From: JAFKFJ01 sp963786445
GTDB taxonomy: Bacteria; Pseudomonadota; Alphaproteobacteria; Acetobacterales; Acetobacteraceae
Length of the DNA: 64,000 nt
Direction of reading: 5' to 3'
Assembly: GCA_963786445.1 (NCBI GenBank)
Contig: CAWAZU010000026.1
Span: 124,001-188,000, forward strand
Part shown: positions 27,602-35,600 of the stretch, piece after piece
How positions within the stretch are numbered: position 1 is the stretch's first letter
Layout of the letters: the number at the start of each line of letters is the position of its first letter
Notes under the pieces: generated by a model
What the model saw: the letters and a program-made list of their open reading frames with translations, nothing else
What the model was told of the DNA's origin: nothing
Database searches by the model: none
Position numbers and translations under genes: made by a program

Positions 27602-27609
27602 CAAGCGGA

Positions 27610-27645
27610 GCTCGCCGCCCGGCCCGCAGGCGCCGGGCGGCGAGC
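27610..27645. terminator. Bidirectional terminator after aceA
   Basis: GCTCGCCGCCCGGC (27610-27623) pairs perfectly over 14 bp with GCCGGGCGGCGAGC (27632-27645) with an 8-base loop. It begins 8 bp after the aceA stop and ends 8 bp from the stop of the converging DUF1127 gene. No T-run is visible. Confidence 0.7.
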
Positions 27646-27653
27646 CGCCGGCC

Positions 27654-27872
27654 TCAGTGCTCCCGGTCGATCTCGAACAGCGCCTGCGCGCGCGAGATGC
27701 CGAGATCGGCGAGCGTCCGGTCGTCCATCTGCATCACGTAGCGCCGCGTCTGCCGCAGCAACACCGCCTGCCGCCAGCGCGCCGCGACCGTGGCGGCGAA
27801 CCGCCGCAACCCCGATTCCTGCCGCTCAGACCCCTGCCGCCGAACCGGCAGCACCAGACCGATGCTCGTCAT
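27654..27872 (-). CDS. DUF1127 (YjiS-like) small protein
   Basis: This 72-residue basic protein ends in the DUF1127 motif MQMDDRTLADLGISRAQALFEI, found in very small alphaproteobacterial proteins. Some of these have been linked to RNA-degradation or phosphate and carbon metabolism control; the function here is unknown. I chose the ATG at 27870-27872 because AGGAGG lies 6 bp upstream. Starting at 27890 would add six residues with no better ribosome site. It is divergent from a LysR gene, a pairing common in this class of bacteria, and the LysR protein probably regulates it. Confidence 0.82.
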   Translation of the reverse strand: MTSIGLVLPVRRQGSERQESGLRRFAATVAARWRQAVLLRQTRRYVMQMDDRTLADLGISRAQALFEIDREH

Positions 27873-27921
27873 CGCCGCCTCCTGTGCCATTCGATGAGCG
27901 CAACATGGCGTCGCGGCTGGA

Positions 27922-27936
27922 ATTAGAAAAACGAAT
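27922..27936. promoter_or_regulatory. LysR box in the DUF1127-lysR divergent region
   Basis: ATTAGAAAAACGAAT has the T-N11-A form of LysR binding sites, with near-symmetric half-sites (ATTAG/CGAAT). It lies midway between the two divergent genes in a locally AT-rich stretch, where the promoters are expected. Confidence 0.45.
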
Positions 27937-27951
27937 TGACTTGATGAGCGC

Positions 27952-27968
27952 CATCAGCGATGCTGATG
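27952..27968. promoter_or_regulatory. Perfect palindrome over the 5' end of lysR
   Basis: CATCAGCGATGCTGATG is a perfect palindrome with 7-bp arms around GAT. It overlaps the two most upstream candidate ATG codons of lysR (27960 and 27966). It could be an operator, or an RNA hairpin limiting lysR translation. Confidence 0.45.
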
Positions 27969-27971
27969 TCC

Positions 27972-28859
27972 ATGTCCCTCCCCGTCGGTCTCGATCCCGA
28001 TCTGCTGCGCGCCTTCGCCTACATCGCGGAGGAAGGCAGTTTCACCCGCGCCGCCGACCGCGTCGGCCGCACGCAATCCGCGGTGTCCATGCAGATGCAG
28101 CGGCTGGAGGCAGCCCTCGGCCAGCGCGTGCTGATGCGCGGCAAGGGCGGGGCTGTGTCGCTGACGCCGCATGGCCAGTTCCTGCTGGAGCGGTCGCGCG
28201 AGCTGCTGGCGCTGAACGACGCGATCTGGAACACTTTTCGGGCACCGCAGCTGCACGGCACGGTGCGGCTGGGCACGCCCGACGACTACGCGCTGCGCTA
28301 CCTGCCCGGCGTGCTGAAAAGATTCGCCGACACGCATCCGGCGGTCGAGGTCGATGTCACCTGTGCCAGTTCCTGCGACTGCGTCGAGAAGCTGCAGGCC
28401 GGCGAGCTCGACCTGACGCTGTGTTCGGAGGGCAACGAGCCGGCGCGCTGGCCGTCCGTGGAGCTGTGGCGCGGTCCGCTGCGCTGGATCACCTCGGCAC
28501 GGCACTCGCCGCACCGGCTCGACCCGCTGCCGCTGGCGCTGGCCGCCGGCGACTGTTCCTGGCGGCGCGCGGCGTTGACGGCGCTGAACGCGGTCGGGCG
28601 GCGCTATCGCATCGCCTACACCTCGGCGACGCTGGCCGGCACGCACGCGCCGGTGCTGGCCGGGTTGGCGCTGACGGTCACGCCGGTGACGCTGCTGCCG
28701 GAGGGGCTGCGCGTGCTGCAGCCGGACGACGAGACGCTGCCCGATCTGCCCGAGACCGGCATCCTGCTGCTGCAGGCCCGCGAGCCGCGCCTGCCCGCCA
28801 CCGAGGCGCTGGCCGACCACATAACCGAGACGTTCCGCGCCGAGCTGCGGCGGGGGTGA
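27972..28859 (+). CDS. LysR family transcriptional regulator
   Basis: The N-terminal winged helix reads DPDLLRAFAYIAEEGSFTRA then ADRVGRTQSAVSMQMQRLEA, the standard LysR DNA-binding domain. The effector domain opens RLGTPDDYALRYLPGVLKRF, close to the LrhA/HexA-like group. Three ATGs lie at the start (27960, 27966, 27972). I prefer the third because the first two lie inside a perfect palindrome. The protein is then 295 residues, normal for the family. It is divergent from the DUF1127 gene, with a LysR box between them. The effector molecule is unknown. The frame is intact. Confidence 0.87.
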   Translation: MSLPVGLDPDLLRAFAYIAEEGSFTRAADRVGRTQSAVSMQMQRLEAALGQRVLMRGKGGAVSLTPHGQFLLERSRELLALNDAIWNTFRAPQLHGTVRLGTPDDYALRYLPGVLKRFADTHPAVEVDVTCASSCDCVEKLQAGELDLTLCSEGNEPARWPSVELWRGPLRWITSARHSPHRLDPLPLALAAGDCSWRRAALTALNAVGRRYRIAYTSATLAGTHAPVLAGLALTVTPVTLLPEGLRVLQPDDETLPDLPETGILLLQAREPRLPATEALADHITETFRAELRRG

Positions 28860-28958
28860 GCGTCGGCGCTGTTTAAGGCCAAGGATCGCCGGCGCCGGGA
28901 TGGTGCTATGCTTCGCGTTGAAGGATCGGCTTCCCGGCTGACAACGACGGGACGGGAG

Positions 28959-30395
28959 ATGCACCTCCGGCTCTCCAGCTACCGCGACTTGTGGCATTTC
29001 GCTTTGTGGGCAGTCGCGCTCCTCTTGCCCATGCCCGCGGTGCATGCCCAGGAAGCGTATCTTGGCCAGGCCGCCCTGGTGCGCAGTCTCATCCCGACGG
29101 TGGTCAACATCACCGCCCGAACCGGCATCGCCGACCGGCCGGAGACGGACCAGGCCGGCGCGAATGAGCCGGCCCCAGAATACGCGATCACGGTCAATGC
29201 CGGTTCCGGCTTCGTCATCGACCCGGCCGGCCGGATCGTCACCAACTGGCATGTCGTGGCGGACGCATTCGAGATCGTCGTCACCTTCTCGGACGGCACC
29301 CAGGTGCCCGCCAAGATCATCGGTGCCGCCCGAGTGGTCGATCTCGCCCTGCTAAAGGTAGAGGTCGGGCATCCGTTGCAAGCAGTGCGCTGGGCCGACA
29401 GCAGCAAGGTGGAAATCGGCGAGCCGGTGCTGGCAATGGGCAATGCGCTCGGCGTGGGCATGTCGGTCAGTGCCGGCATCATCAGCGCCCTTAACCGGAA
29501 CATCGGCAACACTTTGGTGGACGACTTCATCCAGACCGATGCCGCGATCAATCACGGCAACTCCGGCGGCCCGCTGTTCGACCTGAGGGGCAGGGTGATC
29601 GGCGTGAACTCGGCGCTGATCTCGCCGACGGCGGCCAACGCGGGCCTGGGCTTCGCGATGCCTTCCAACGACGCGCAATACGCCATCCAGCACGTGATGA
29701 ACGAGACCGGGGCCGAGCGGCCGGCCTGGCTCGGCGCGAAAATCCAAGCCCTCACACCAGAGATGGCGGAGGGGATTGGCGCGCCTCGGCTTCGCGGTCC
29801 GATCGTCGCGTGGGTCGGAAGAAGGCTCGCCGGCACAGCGGGCGGGGATGCACCCGGGCGACGTGATCCAGCGCTTCAACGGCGGGGCCGTCGGCGACGA
29901 GCGGGCGCTGCTGCGGAACATCACCAAGCAGAAACCCGGCGATCAGGTCACGTTCGGCATCTGGCGCAACGGCCAGGAGATCGAGGTGACGGCGACCCTC
30001 GGTGCCTGGCCCAAGAGTCTTTGGGAGATCAACGCCGCGCCGCCGCCGCCGCATGTGCGCCTGACCGTCTCGCCGGACCTGGGCCTGACCGTGACGCGGC
30101 TGACCGGTGGGGCGCGCCCGGACGAGGACCCGATCGGCCCCGATGTCCGGGGCGTGTTGGTGACAGGGGTGGGCCGGGGTGCGACGCCGCGCGACGGGGG
30201 CTCGCGCCGGGCGACCTGGTGATGCGGGTGGGGCCGAACCCGGTGCAGACGCCCGAGGAGCTGTGGCAGGAGATCGATCGGGCGCGCGGCGAGAACCGGG
30301 AATTCGGCACGTTCCTGGTGCTGCCGAAGAAGCCGGTCGCCGCAATCCAGTGGCCCGGCCCGAAATGGATCGCGCTGCGGATTGCAGTCAAATAG
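28959..30395 (+). CDS. HtrA/DegP-type periplasmic serine protease (two frame breaks)
   Basis: A signal peptide (LWHFALWAVALLLPMPAVHA) ends near residue 30. The trypsin-like domain has all three catalytic residues: His98 in TNWHVVAD, Asp128 in VVDLALLKV and Ser202 in NHGNSGGPLF. A first PDZ domain follows a break near 29817 (EEGSPAQRAGMHPGDVIQRFNGG, allowing for one extra G). A second PDZ follows a break near 30175 (RRGLAPGDLVMRVGPNPVQT). This is the DegP/DegQ layout of a periplasmic quality-control protease. I use the ATG at 28959, which starts the signal peptide; an in-frame ATG at 28908 would add 17 residues. It does not appear to be in an operon. Confidence 0.83.
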   Translation: MHLRLSSYRDLWHFALWAVALLLPMPAVHAQEAYLGQAALVRSLIPTVVNITARTGIADRPETDQAGANEPAPEYAITVNAGSGFVIDPAGRIVTNWHVVADAFEIVVTFSDGTQVPAKIIGAARVVDLALLKVEVGHPLQAVRWADSSKVEIGEPVLAMGNALGVGMSVSAGIISALNRNIGNTLVDDFIQTDAAINHGNSGGPLFDLRGRVIGVNSALISPTAANAGLGFAMPSNDAQYAIQHVMNETGAERPAWLGAKIQALTPEMAEGIGAPRLRGPIVAWVGRRLAGTAGGDAPGRRDPALQRRGRRRRAGAAAEHHQAETRRSGHVRHLAQRPGDRGDGDPRCLAQESLGDQRRAAAAACAPDRLAGPGPDRDAADRWGAPGRGPDRPRCPGRVGDRGGPGCDAARRGLAPGDLVMRVGPNPVQTPEELWQEIDRARGENREFGTFLVLPKKPVAAIQWPGPKWIALRIAVK

Positions 30396-30538
30396 GCGCA
30401 ACGGGCCGGAACGGCCGCGGGGCCGCGCGTACCAGATGCGGCCCGTCATGCCGCCCGGTATCACCAACGTCGCCCAGCAACAGATCGACCGGCTTCCGCG
30501 GCCATTGACCAAGGCGGCTGCTTCGCTAGCCTCCCCCC

Positions 30539-32014
30539 ATGCCCGACGCCGCCGCCCTCATCCCCACCCTCCGCGACATCGTCGGCCCCGCCGGCCTGCT
30601 CACCGACCCCGCCGACACCGCCGCCTATACGACCGACTGGCGCGCCCTCTACCACGGAAGCACGCCGGCCGTGGTGCGCCCCGCCAGCACCGACCAACTC
30701 GCCGCCGTGGTGCGAAGCTGCGCCGCCGCCGGCGTCGGCATGGTGCCGCAGGGCGGCAATACCTCCATGTGCGGCGGCGCCGTGCCGTCCGAGGACGGGC
30801 GGCAGATCGTGATCTCGCTCGCCCGCCTCAACCGCGTGCGCGCCATCGACCCGGTCGATCTCACCCTCACCGTCGAGGCCGGCGTGACGCTGAAAGCCGC
30901 ACAGGACGCCGCAGAAAACGCCGGCTGCCTGCTGCCGCTGTCGATCGCCGCCGAAGGCACCGCGCAGATCGGCGGCGTGCTCGCCACCAATGCCGGCGGC
31001 ATCAACACCGTGCGCTACGGCAACGCCCGCGACCTCGTGCTCGGCATCGAGGCGGTGCTGCCCGACGGCGAGGTGCTGCACGCACTGCGCCGGCTGCGCA
31101 AGGACAACACCGGCTACTGCCTGCGCCAGCTGTTCGTCGGCAGCGAAGGCACGCTCGGCATCATCACCGCCGCGGTGCTGAAACTCGCGCCGCGCGCGGC
31201 GGAGACCGAGGTGGCGCTGTGCGCGCTCGCCTCGCCGGAGGCGGCGCTAAACCTGTTCACGCGGCTCCATCGCCAGGACCCGGCGGCGCTGGTCGCGTTC
31301 GAATACATGGGCGCCGCCGGCATCGGCTTCGTGCTGCGCCACATTCCCGGCGCCGCGCTGCCCTTCGCGACCGCCGCGCCGCATTACGCGCTGATCGAAC
31401 TCGCCACCCCGCGCCGCAACGCCGGCCTGCGCGCGGCGCTGGAGGAGACGCTGGCCGCCGCGCTGGACGCCGGCGAGGTGACGGACGCGGTGATCGCCGA
31501 GAGCGGCGCGCAGCGCGCCGCGCTGTGGCGGCTGCGCGAGGAGCACGCCGAGGGACTGAAACGCGAATCGCCGGCGATCCGCAACGACGTCTCCGTGCCG
31601 GTCTCGCGCGTGCCGGAGCTGATCGCGCGCGCCAGTGCGGCGTGCGAGGCGCTGCTGCCGGGCGTGCGGGTGGTGGCGTTCGGCCATCTCGGCGACGGCA
31701 ACATCCACTTCAACCTCGCCGCCCCGCTCGGCGCCGACCATGCGGGGTTCCTCGCCCGCAGCCACGACATCATGGACGCGGTCGGCGCAGTGGTGCGCGA
31801 CCTCGACGGCAGTTTCTCCGCCGAGCACGGCGTCGGACGGCTGAAACCCTACATGATGCCGCTCTGGCGCGGCGGGGCCGAGCTGGCGACCATGCAGCGC
31901 ATCAAGCAGGCGCTCGACCCGCGCGGGCTGATGAACCCAGGGAAAGTGCTGCCGGCCAGCCCGACCAGCGATAGCGGCAACGCCGCTTCTGCCGGCGAGA
32001 ACGGCAGAATATGA
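30539..32014 (+). CDS. FAD-linked oxidase, GlcD/D-2-hydroxyacid dehydrogenase type
   Basis: This 491-residue flavoprotein has an N-terminal PCMH-type FAD domain, with GVGMVPQGGNTSMCGGAVPS and LSIAAEGTAQIGGVLATNAGG contacting the cofactor. The C-terminal FAD-oxidase domain has the metal-binding HLGDGNIHFN and ends SFSAEHGVGRLKPYMM. Family members oxidise D-lactate, glycolate or D-2-hydroxyglutarate and pass electrons to a quinone or electron-transfer flavoprotein. There are no GlcE/GlcF partners here, so it probably works alone on a D-2-hydroxyacid. It starts at ATG 30539. It converges on the liv operon across an 88-bp gap. The frame is intact. Confidence 0.85.
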   Translation: MPDAAALIPTLRDIVGPAGLLTDPADTAAYTTDWRALYHGSTPAVVRPASTDQLAAVVRSCAAAGVGMVPQGGNTSMCGGAVPSEDGRQIVISLARLNRVRAIDPVDLTLTVEAGVTLKAAQDAAENAGCLLPLSIAAEGTAQIGGVLATNAGGINTVRYGNARDLVLGIEAVLPDGEVLHALRRLRKDNTGYCLRQLFVGSEGTLGIITAAVLKLAPRAAETEVALCALASPEAALNLFTRLHRQDPAALVAFEYMGAAGIGFVLRHIPGAALPFATAAPHYALIELATPRRNAGLRAALEETLAAALDAGEVTDAVIAESGAQRAALWRLREEHAEGLKRESPAIRNDVSVPVSRVPELIARASAACEALLPGVRVVAFGHLGDGNIHFNLAAPLGADHAGFLARSHDIMDAVGAVVRDLDGSFSAEHGVGRLKPYMMPLWRGGAELATMQRIKQALDPRGLMNPGKVLPASPTSDSGNAASAGENGRI

Positions 32015-32102
32015 CCGCGCGAGGCGACTACGCGCATTGTCGGGGCGATGGGCGTCCGGTCCGGCACCGTGCGGATCGGCATAGCTGTGATCAACGGCAA
32101 AC

Positions 32103-32834
32103 TCAGCCTGCTTCCGCGGCGCTGCCGCCCAGATAGGCGGCGCGCACCCGGCTGTCCTGCGCCAGTTCCTGGGCGGGTCCGGCAAGCGCGACCTGCCCGT
32201 TTTCCAGCACATAGGCGCGGTTGGCGATGCGCAGCGCCTGGCGCGCATTCTGCTCGACCACCAGGATCGACGTGCCTTGCCTGCGGATGTCGGCAATCAA
32301 CCCGAAGATCGCGCGCACCAGCTTCGGCGCCAGCCCCATGGAGGGCTCGTCCAGCACCATCAGCCGCGGCCGCAGCATCAAGGCGCGCGCGATCGCCAGC
32401 ATCTGCTGCTCGCCGCCGCTGAGCGTGCCGGCCAGCTGGCCGCGCCGCTCGCCAAGCCGCGGGAAGGTGCGATACAGCCCGGCCATGCGCTGTTCCAACT
32501 GCGCGGTGTGGTGGCGGATCAGATAGCCGCTGAGCCGCAGGTTCTCCTCGATCGTCAGCGCGCCGAACATGCGGCGGCCTTCCGGCACGTGGCCGAGGCC
32601 GAGCGCCACGATCTTGTGCGCGCGCATGTCGTTCAGCCGCTGTCCGGCCAGCACGATTTCGCCCGCGCGCGGGCGGATCAGCCCGGAAATCGCGCGCAAT
32701 GTCGTGGTCTTTCCCGCCCCGTTGCTGCCCAGCAGCGCGACGATCTCGCCCTCGGCGACATCCAGCGAGATGCCGCGCAGCACCTCCACCTTGCCGTAGC
32801 CCGCATGCAGGTCGCGGATTTCTAGGAGTGCCAC
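32103..32834 (-). CDS. livF: Branched-chain amino acid ABC transporter ATPase (LivF)
   Basis: This is a 243-residue single ABC domain: Walker A LLGSNGAGKTTTLRAISGL, the LivF-typical HVPEGRRMFGALTIEENL, signature LSGGEQQMLAIARALM, Walker B LMVLDEPSMGLAP, and switch VVEQNARQAL. It starts at GTG 32832-32834, inside the end of the LivM-LivG fusion gene (13-bp overlap), so translation is probably coupled. It is the last gene of the four-gene livKH-MG-F transcription unit. Substrates of such systems include branched-chain amino acids, amides and urea, so the exact ligand is open. The frame is intact. Confidence 0.9.
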   Translation of the reverse strand: MALLEIRDLHAGYGKVEVLRGISLDVAEGEIVALLGSNGAGKTTTLRAISGLIRPRAGEIVLAGQRLNDMRAHKIVALGLGHVPEGRRMFGALTIEENLRLSGYLIRHHTAQLEQRMAGLYRTFPRLGERRGQLAGTLSGGEQQMLAIARALMLRPRLMVLDEPSMGLAPKLVRAIFGLIADIRRQGTSILVVEQNARQALRIANRAYVLENGQVALAGPAQELAQDSRVRAAYLGGSAAEAG

Positions 32835-34633
32835 AGCGACGCCTCCGCAGCGGCATCGCCGGCCGCGTCGTCCTCCTCCGCGGTACCCAGATAGGCGTCG
32901 ATCACCCGCGGATCGGCCTGGATCTGCGACGGCCTTCCCTCGGCGATGACGACGCCGTGATCCATGACGATGATGCGGTCCGACACGCCCATCACCAGCA
33001 TCATGTCGTGCTCGATCAGCAGCACGGTCACGCCGTGGTCGCGGATGCGCAGGATCAGTTCCATCAGCGCGCGCTTCTCGGTGGGATTCGTCCCCGCCGC
33101 CGGCTCGTCCAGCAGCAGGAGGCGCGGGTCGCTGGCCAGGGCGCGCGCGATCTCCAGCCGGCGCTGGTCGCCATAGGACAGGTCGGCCGCGCGCTCGGCC
33201 GCCCGGTGCCTGAGGCCGACGAAATCGAGCGTGCGCAGTCCCTCCGCGGCGTGATCCGCCGCCTCGGCGCGCGCCGCCGGCAGCGCCAGCAACTCGGCGG
33301 CCAGCGAGGCGCGGAACCGATGGTCCATGCCGATCAGCACGTTCTCGAACGCCGACATGTCGGCAAACAGGCGGATGCCCTGGAACGTGCGCGCCATGCC
33401 GCGATGCACGATGCGGTGCGGCGCGCCGCCGACCAGCGATGCGCCGCGCCAGATCACACTGCCCCCGGTCGGGCGGATCACGCCGGTCAGGCAATTGAAC
33501 ACGGTGGTCTTGCCGGCGCCGTTCGGGCCGATAATGCTCAGGATCTCGCCGCTGCGCACCGTGAAGCTGACGCCGCCGACAGCCTGCACGCCGCCGAAGC
33601 GGCGTTCCATGCCCCGCACCTCCAGCAAGGTCCCGTCGGTGAACGCCGCCTGCGCGACGGATTGCTGCTTGCCGGCAGCCCATTCGCGCGGCGGCACCAC
33701 GCGGCGCAGCCGGGCCGGCCATAGCCCTTCCGGCCGCAGCAGCATCAGCACCACCAGCCCGATCGCGAAGGCGAAGATGCGCCAGAGGTTGAGGAAGCGC
33801 AGCATCTCGGGCAGACCGGCCACGATGACCGCGCCCAGGATCACGCCCGGAATGCTGCCGCGGCCACCGAGCACGACGACGATGAGGATCGTGACGGACT
33901 GCAGATAGGTGAACCCGGTCGGGTCGATCGTTCCGAAGCGCGCGGCGAACAGGCTGCCGCCAAAACCGCCGATCAGCGCGCCGATGACGTAGGCCAGCAG
34001 CTTGACCCGCAGCGTGGGCACGCCCACTGCCTCGGCGGCGGATTCGTCCTCGCGGACACTGGTCCAGGCGCGGCCGAGACGGGACCGGCCGAGCCGGATC
34101 GCGAACACCAGCACGCCGACCAGGAACACCATTCCCAGTTCGTAGACGGCGCGCGGCGAGCTGATCTCGTAGCCGAACAGGCTGGGGCTGGCGATGCCAT
34201 AGATGCCGTTCGGACCGCCCGTGATCTCGAGATTGGTGGCAATGATGCGCACGATCTCGCCGAACCCGAGCGTGACAATCGCCAGATAATCACTGCGCAG
34301 GCGGAGGGTGGGATAGCCGATGACGACGCCCGAGGCAGCGGCGAGCGCCAAGCTGAACGGCAGCGTTTCCCAGAACGAGAAATGCAGCAGCGTCTCCAGC
34401 AGCGCCGTCGTGTAGGCGCCGATTGCGAAGAACGCCGCGTAGCCCAGGTCGAGCAGCCCGGCATAGCCGACGACGACGTTCAGCCCGAGGCCCAGGATCG
34501 CGTAGGTGATTATGGTCAGGCCGACATCGACGATATAGTTGCTGGCGATGGCGGGGAGCCCCGCGGCCGCGGCGAGAAGCAACACGACGCCGGCAGGACG
34601 GCGCCAGCGCGACGGTTCCTGCCACCCGCTCAC
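32822..34633 (-). CDS. livM: LivM-LivG fusion: permease and ATPase in one protein
   Basis: Residues 1 to about 320 are a LivM-type permease with GLGLNVVVGYAGLLDLGYAA, the repeat PTLRLRSDYLAIVTLGFGEI and SVTILIVVVLGGRGSIPG. After a short linker (PREWAAGKQQSVAQAA), residues from about 345 to 600 are a LivG ATPase: Walker A IIGPNGAGKTTVFNCLTG, MARTFQGIRLF, signature LSYGDQRRLEIARAL and Walker B LLLLDEPAAGTNP. The two are normally separate genes; here no stop intervenes, and both halves are complete. It starts at GTG 34631-34633, 3 bp after the livH stop. The fusion should assemble at a fixed 1:1 ratio in the membrane. Confidence 0.9.
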   Translation of the reverse strand: MSGWQEPSRWRRPAGVVLLLAAAAGLPAIASNYIVDVGLTIITYAILGLGLNVVVGYAGLLDLGYAAFFAIGAYTTALLETLLHFSFWETLPFSLALAAASGVVIGYPTLRLRSDYLAIVTLGFGEIVRIIATNLEITGGPNGIYGIASPSLFGYEISSPRAVYELGMVFLVGVLVFAIRLGRSRLGRAWTSVREDESAAEAVGVPTLRVKLLAYVIGALIGGFGGSLFAARFGTIDPTGFTYLQSVTILIVVVLGGRGSIPGVILGAVIVAGLPEMLRFLNLWRIFAFAIGLVVLMLLRPEGLWPARLRRVVPPREWAAGKQQSVAQAAFTDGTLLEVRGMERRFGGVQAVGGVSFTVRSGEILSIIGPNGAGKTTVFNCLTGVIRPTGGSVIWRGASLVGGAPHRIVHRGMARTFQGIRLFADMSAFENVLIGMDHRFRASLAAELLALPAARAEAADHAAEGLRTLDFVGLRHRAAERAADLSYGDQRRLEIARALASDPRLLLLDEPAAGTNPTEKRALMELILRIRDHGVTVLLIEHDMMLVMGVSDRIIVMDHGVVIAEGRPSQIQADPRVIDAYLGTAEEDDAAGDAAAEASLWHS

Positions 34634-34636
34634 GGG

Positions 34637-35536
34637 TTACATTCTCTCGACAACGCGTTCGCCGAACAGGCCGGTCGGCTTGATGACCAGCACGCCGATC
34701 AGCACGCCGAAGACAAACACGTCCGTCCACTGCGAAGAGACATAGCCGGCGCCGAACGCCTCCAGCAGGCCGATCAGCAGGCCGCCGGCCATCGCCCCGG
34801 GAATGTTGCCGATGCCGCCGAGAACCGCCGCCGTGAAGGCGCGCAAGCCCAGCAGGAAGCCCATGAAGAAATTGATCTGCGTGTAGTAGAGGCCCTCCAT
34901 GACGCCGGCCACGGCGGCCAGCACCGAGCCCAGCAGGAAGGTCAGCTGGATCATGCGCTCGACGTCGATGCCCATCAGGCGCGCGGCGTCCTGGTCGATC
35001 GCGAGCGCCCGCATGGCGGTGCCCATGAAGGTGTGGTGGACGAAGAAATACAGCGCCAGCATCAGCCCCAGGCTGACGACGATGATGCCGATCTGGGTGA
35101 AGCTGATCTGCACACCGTCGAGTGCGAGACCCGCCTCGCTCAGCAAATGCGGGTAGGTGTCGAAGCCGGGACCGTAGAGCAGCAGCACGCCGTTCTCCAG
35201 CGCCAGCGAGACGCCGAGCGCGGTGATCAGGATGGACAGCCGCGGTGCGCGCAGCAGCGGCTGATAGGCCACCCGCTCGATCACCACGCCGAGCACGCCG
35301 GTCACCGCCATCGAGGCCAGAAGGGCGACGGGCAGGGCCAATGCCATCGGCAAATGCGCCGCGGCGAGCACGGTCAGGCCGGTCCAGCCGACAAACGCGC
35401 CGACCATGAACAGATCGCCGTGGGCGAAGTTGATCAGCCGGATGATCCCATAGACCATCGTGTAGCCGAGAGCGACCAGCGCGTAGAAGGAGCCGATCGT
35501 CAGCCCTTCGACGACGAACTGGAAGAAGGTGCTCAT
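34637..35536 (-). CDS. livH: Branched-chain amino acid ABC transporter permease (LivH)
   Basis: This 299-residue permease has about eight hydrophobic helices. The family opening GSFYALVALGYTMVYGIIRLINFAHGD is complete, and QDAARLMGIDVERMIQLTF is the cytoplasmic coupling loop that contacts the ATPase. AFTAAVLGGIGNIPGAMAGG matches the usual LivH block. It pairs with the LivM half of the neighbouring fusion protein. It lies 64 bp after livK and 3 bp before the fusion gene. The frame is intact. Confidence 0.9.
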   Translation of the reverse strand: MSTFFQFVVEGLTIGSFYALVALGYTMVYGIIRLINFAHGDLFMVGAFVGWTGLTVLAAAHLPMALALPVALLASMAVTGVLGVVIERVAYQPLLRAPRLSILITALGVSLALENGVLLLYGPGFDTYPHLLSEAGLALDGVQISFTQIGIIVVSLGLMLALYFFVHHTFMGTAMRALAIDQDAARLMGIDVERMIQLTFLLGSVLAAVAGVMEGLYYTQINFFMGFLLGLRAFTAAVLGGIGNIPGAMAGGLLIGLLEAFGAGYVSSQWTDVFVFGVLIGVLVIKPTGLFGERVVERM

Positions 35537-35600
35537 GTCCGCGAGGCCGGTGCGCGGTGGCTGGCCGGTGCTACCTGCGGGCCAGCCACCGCGGCAGCGT

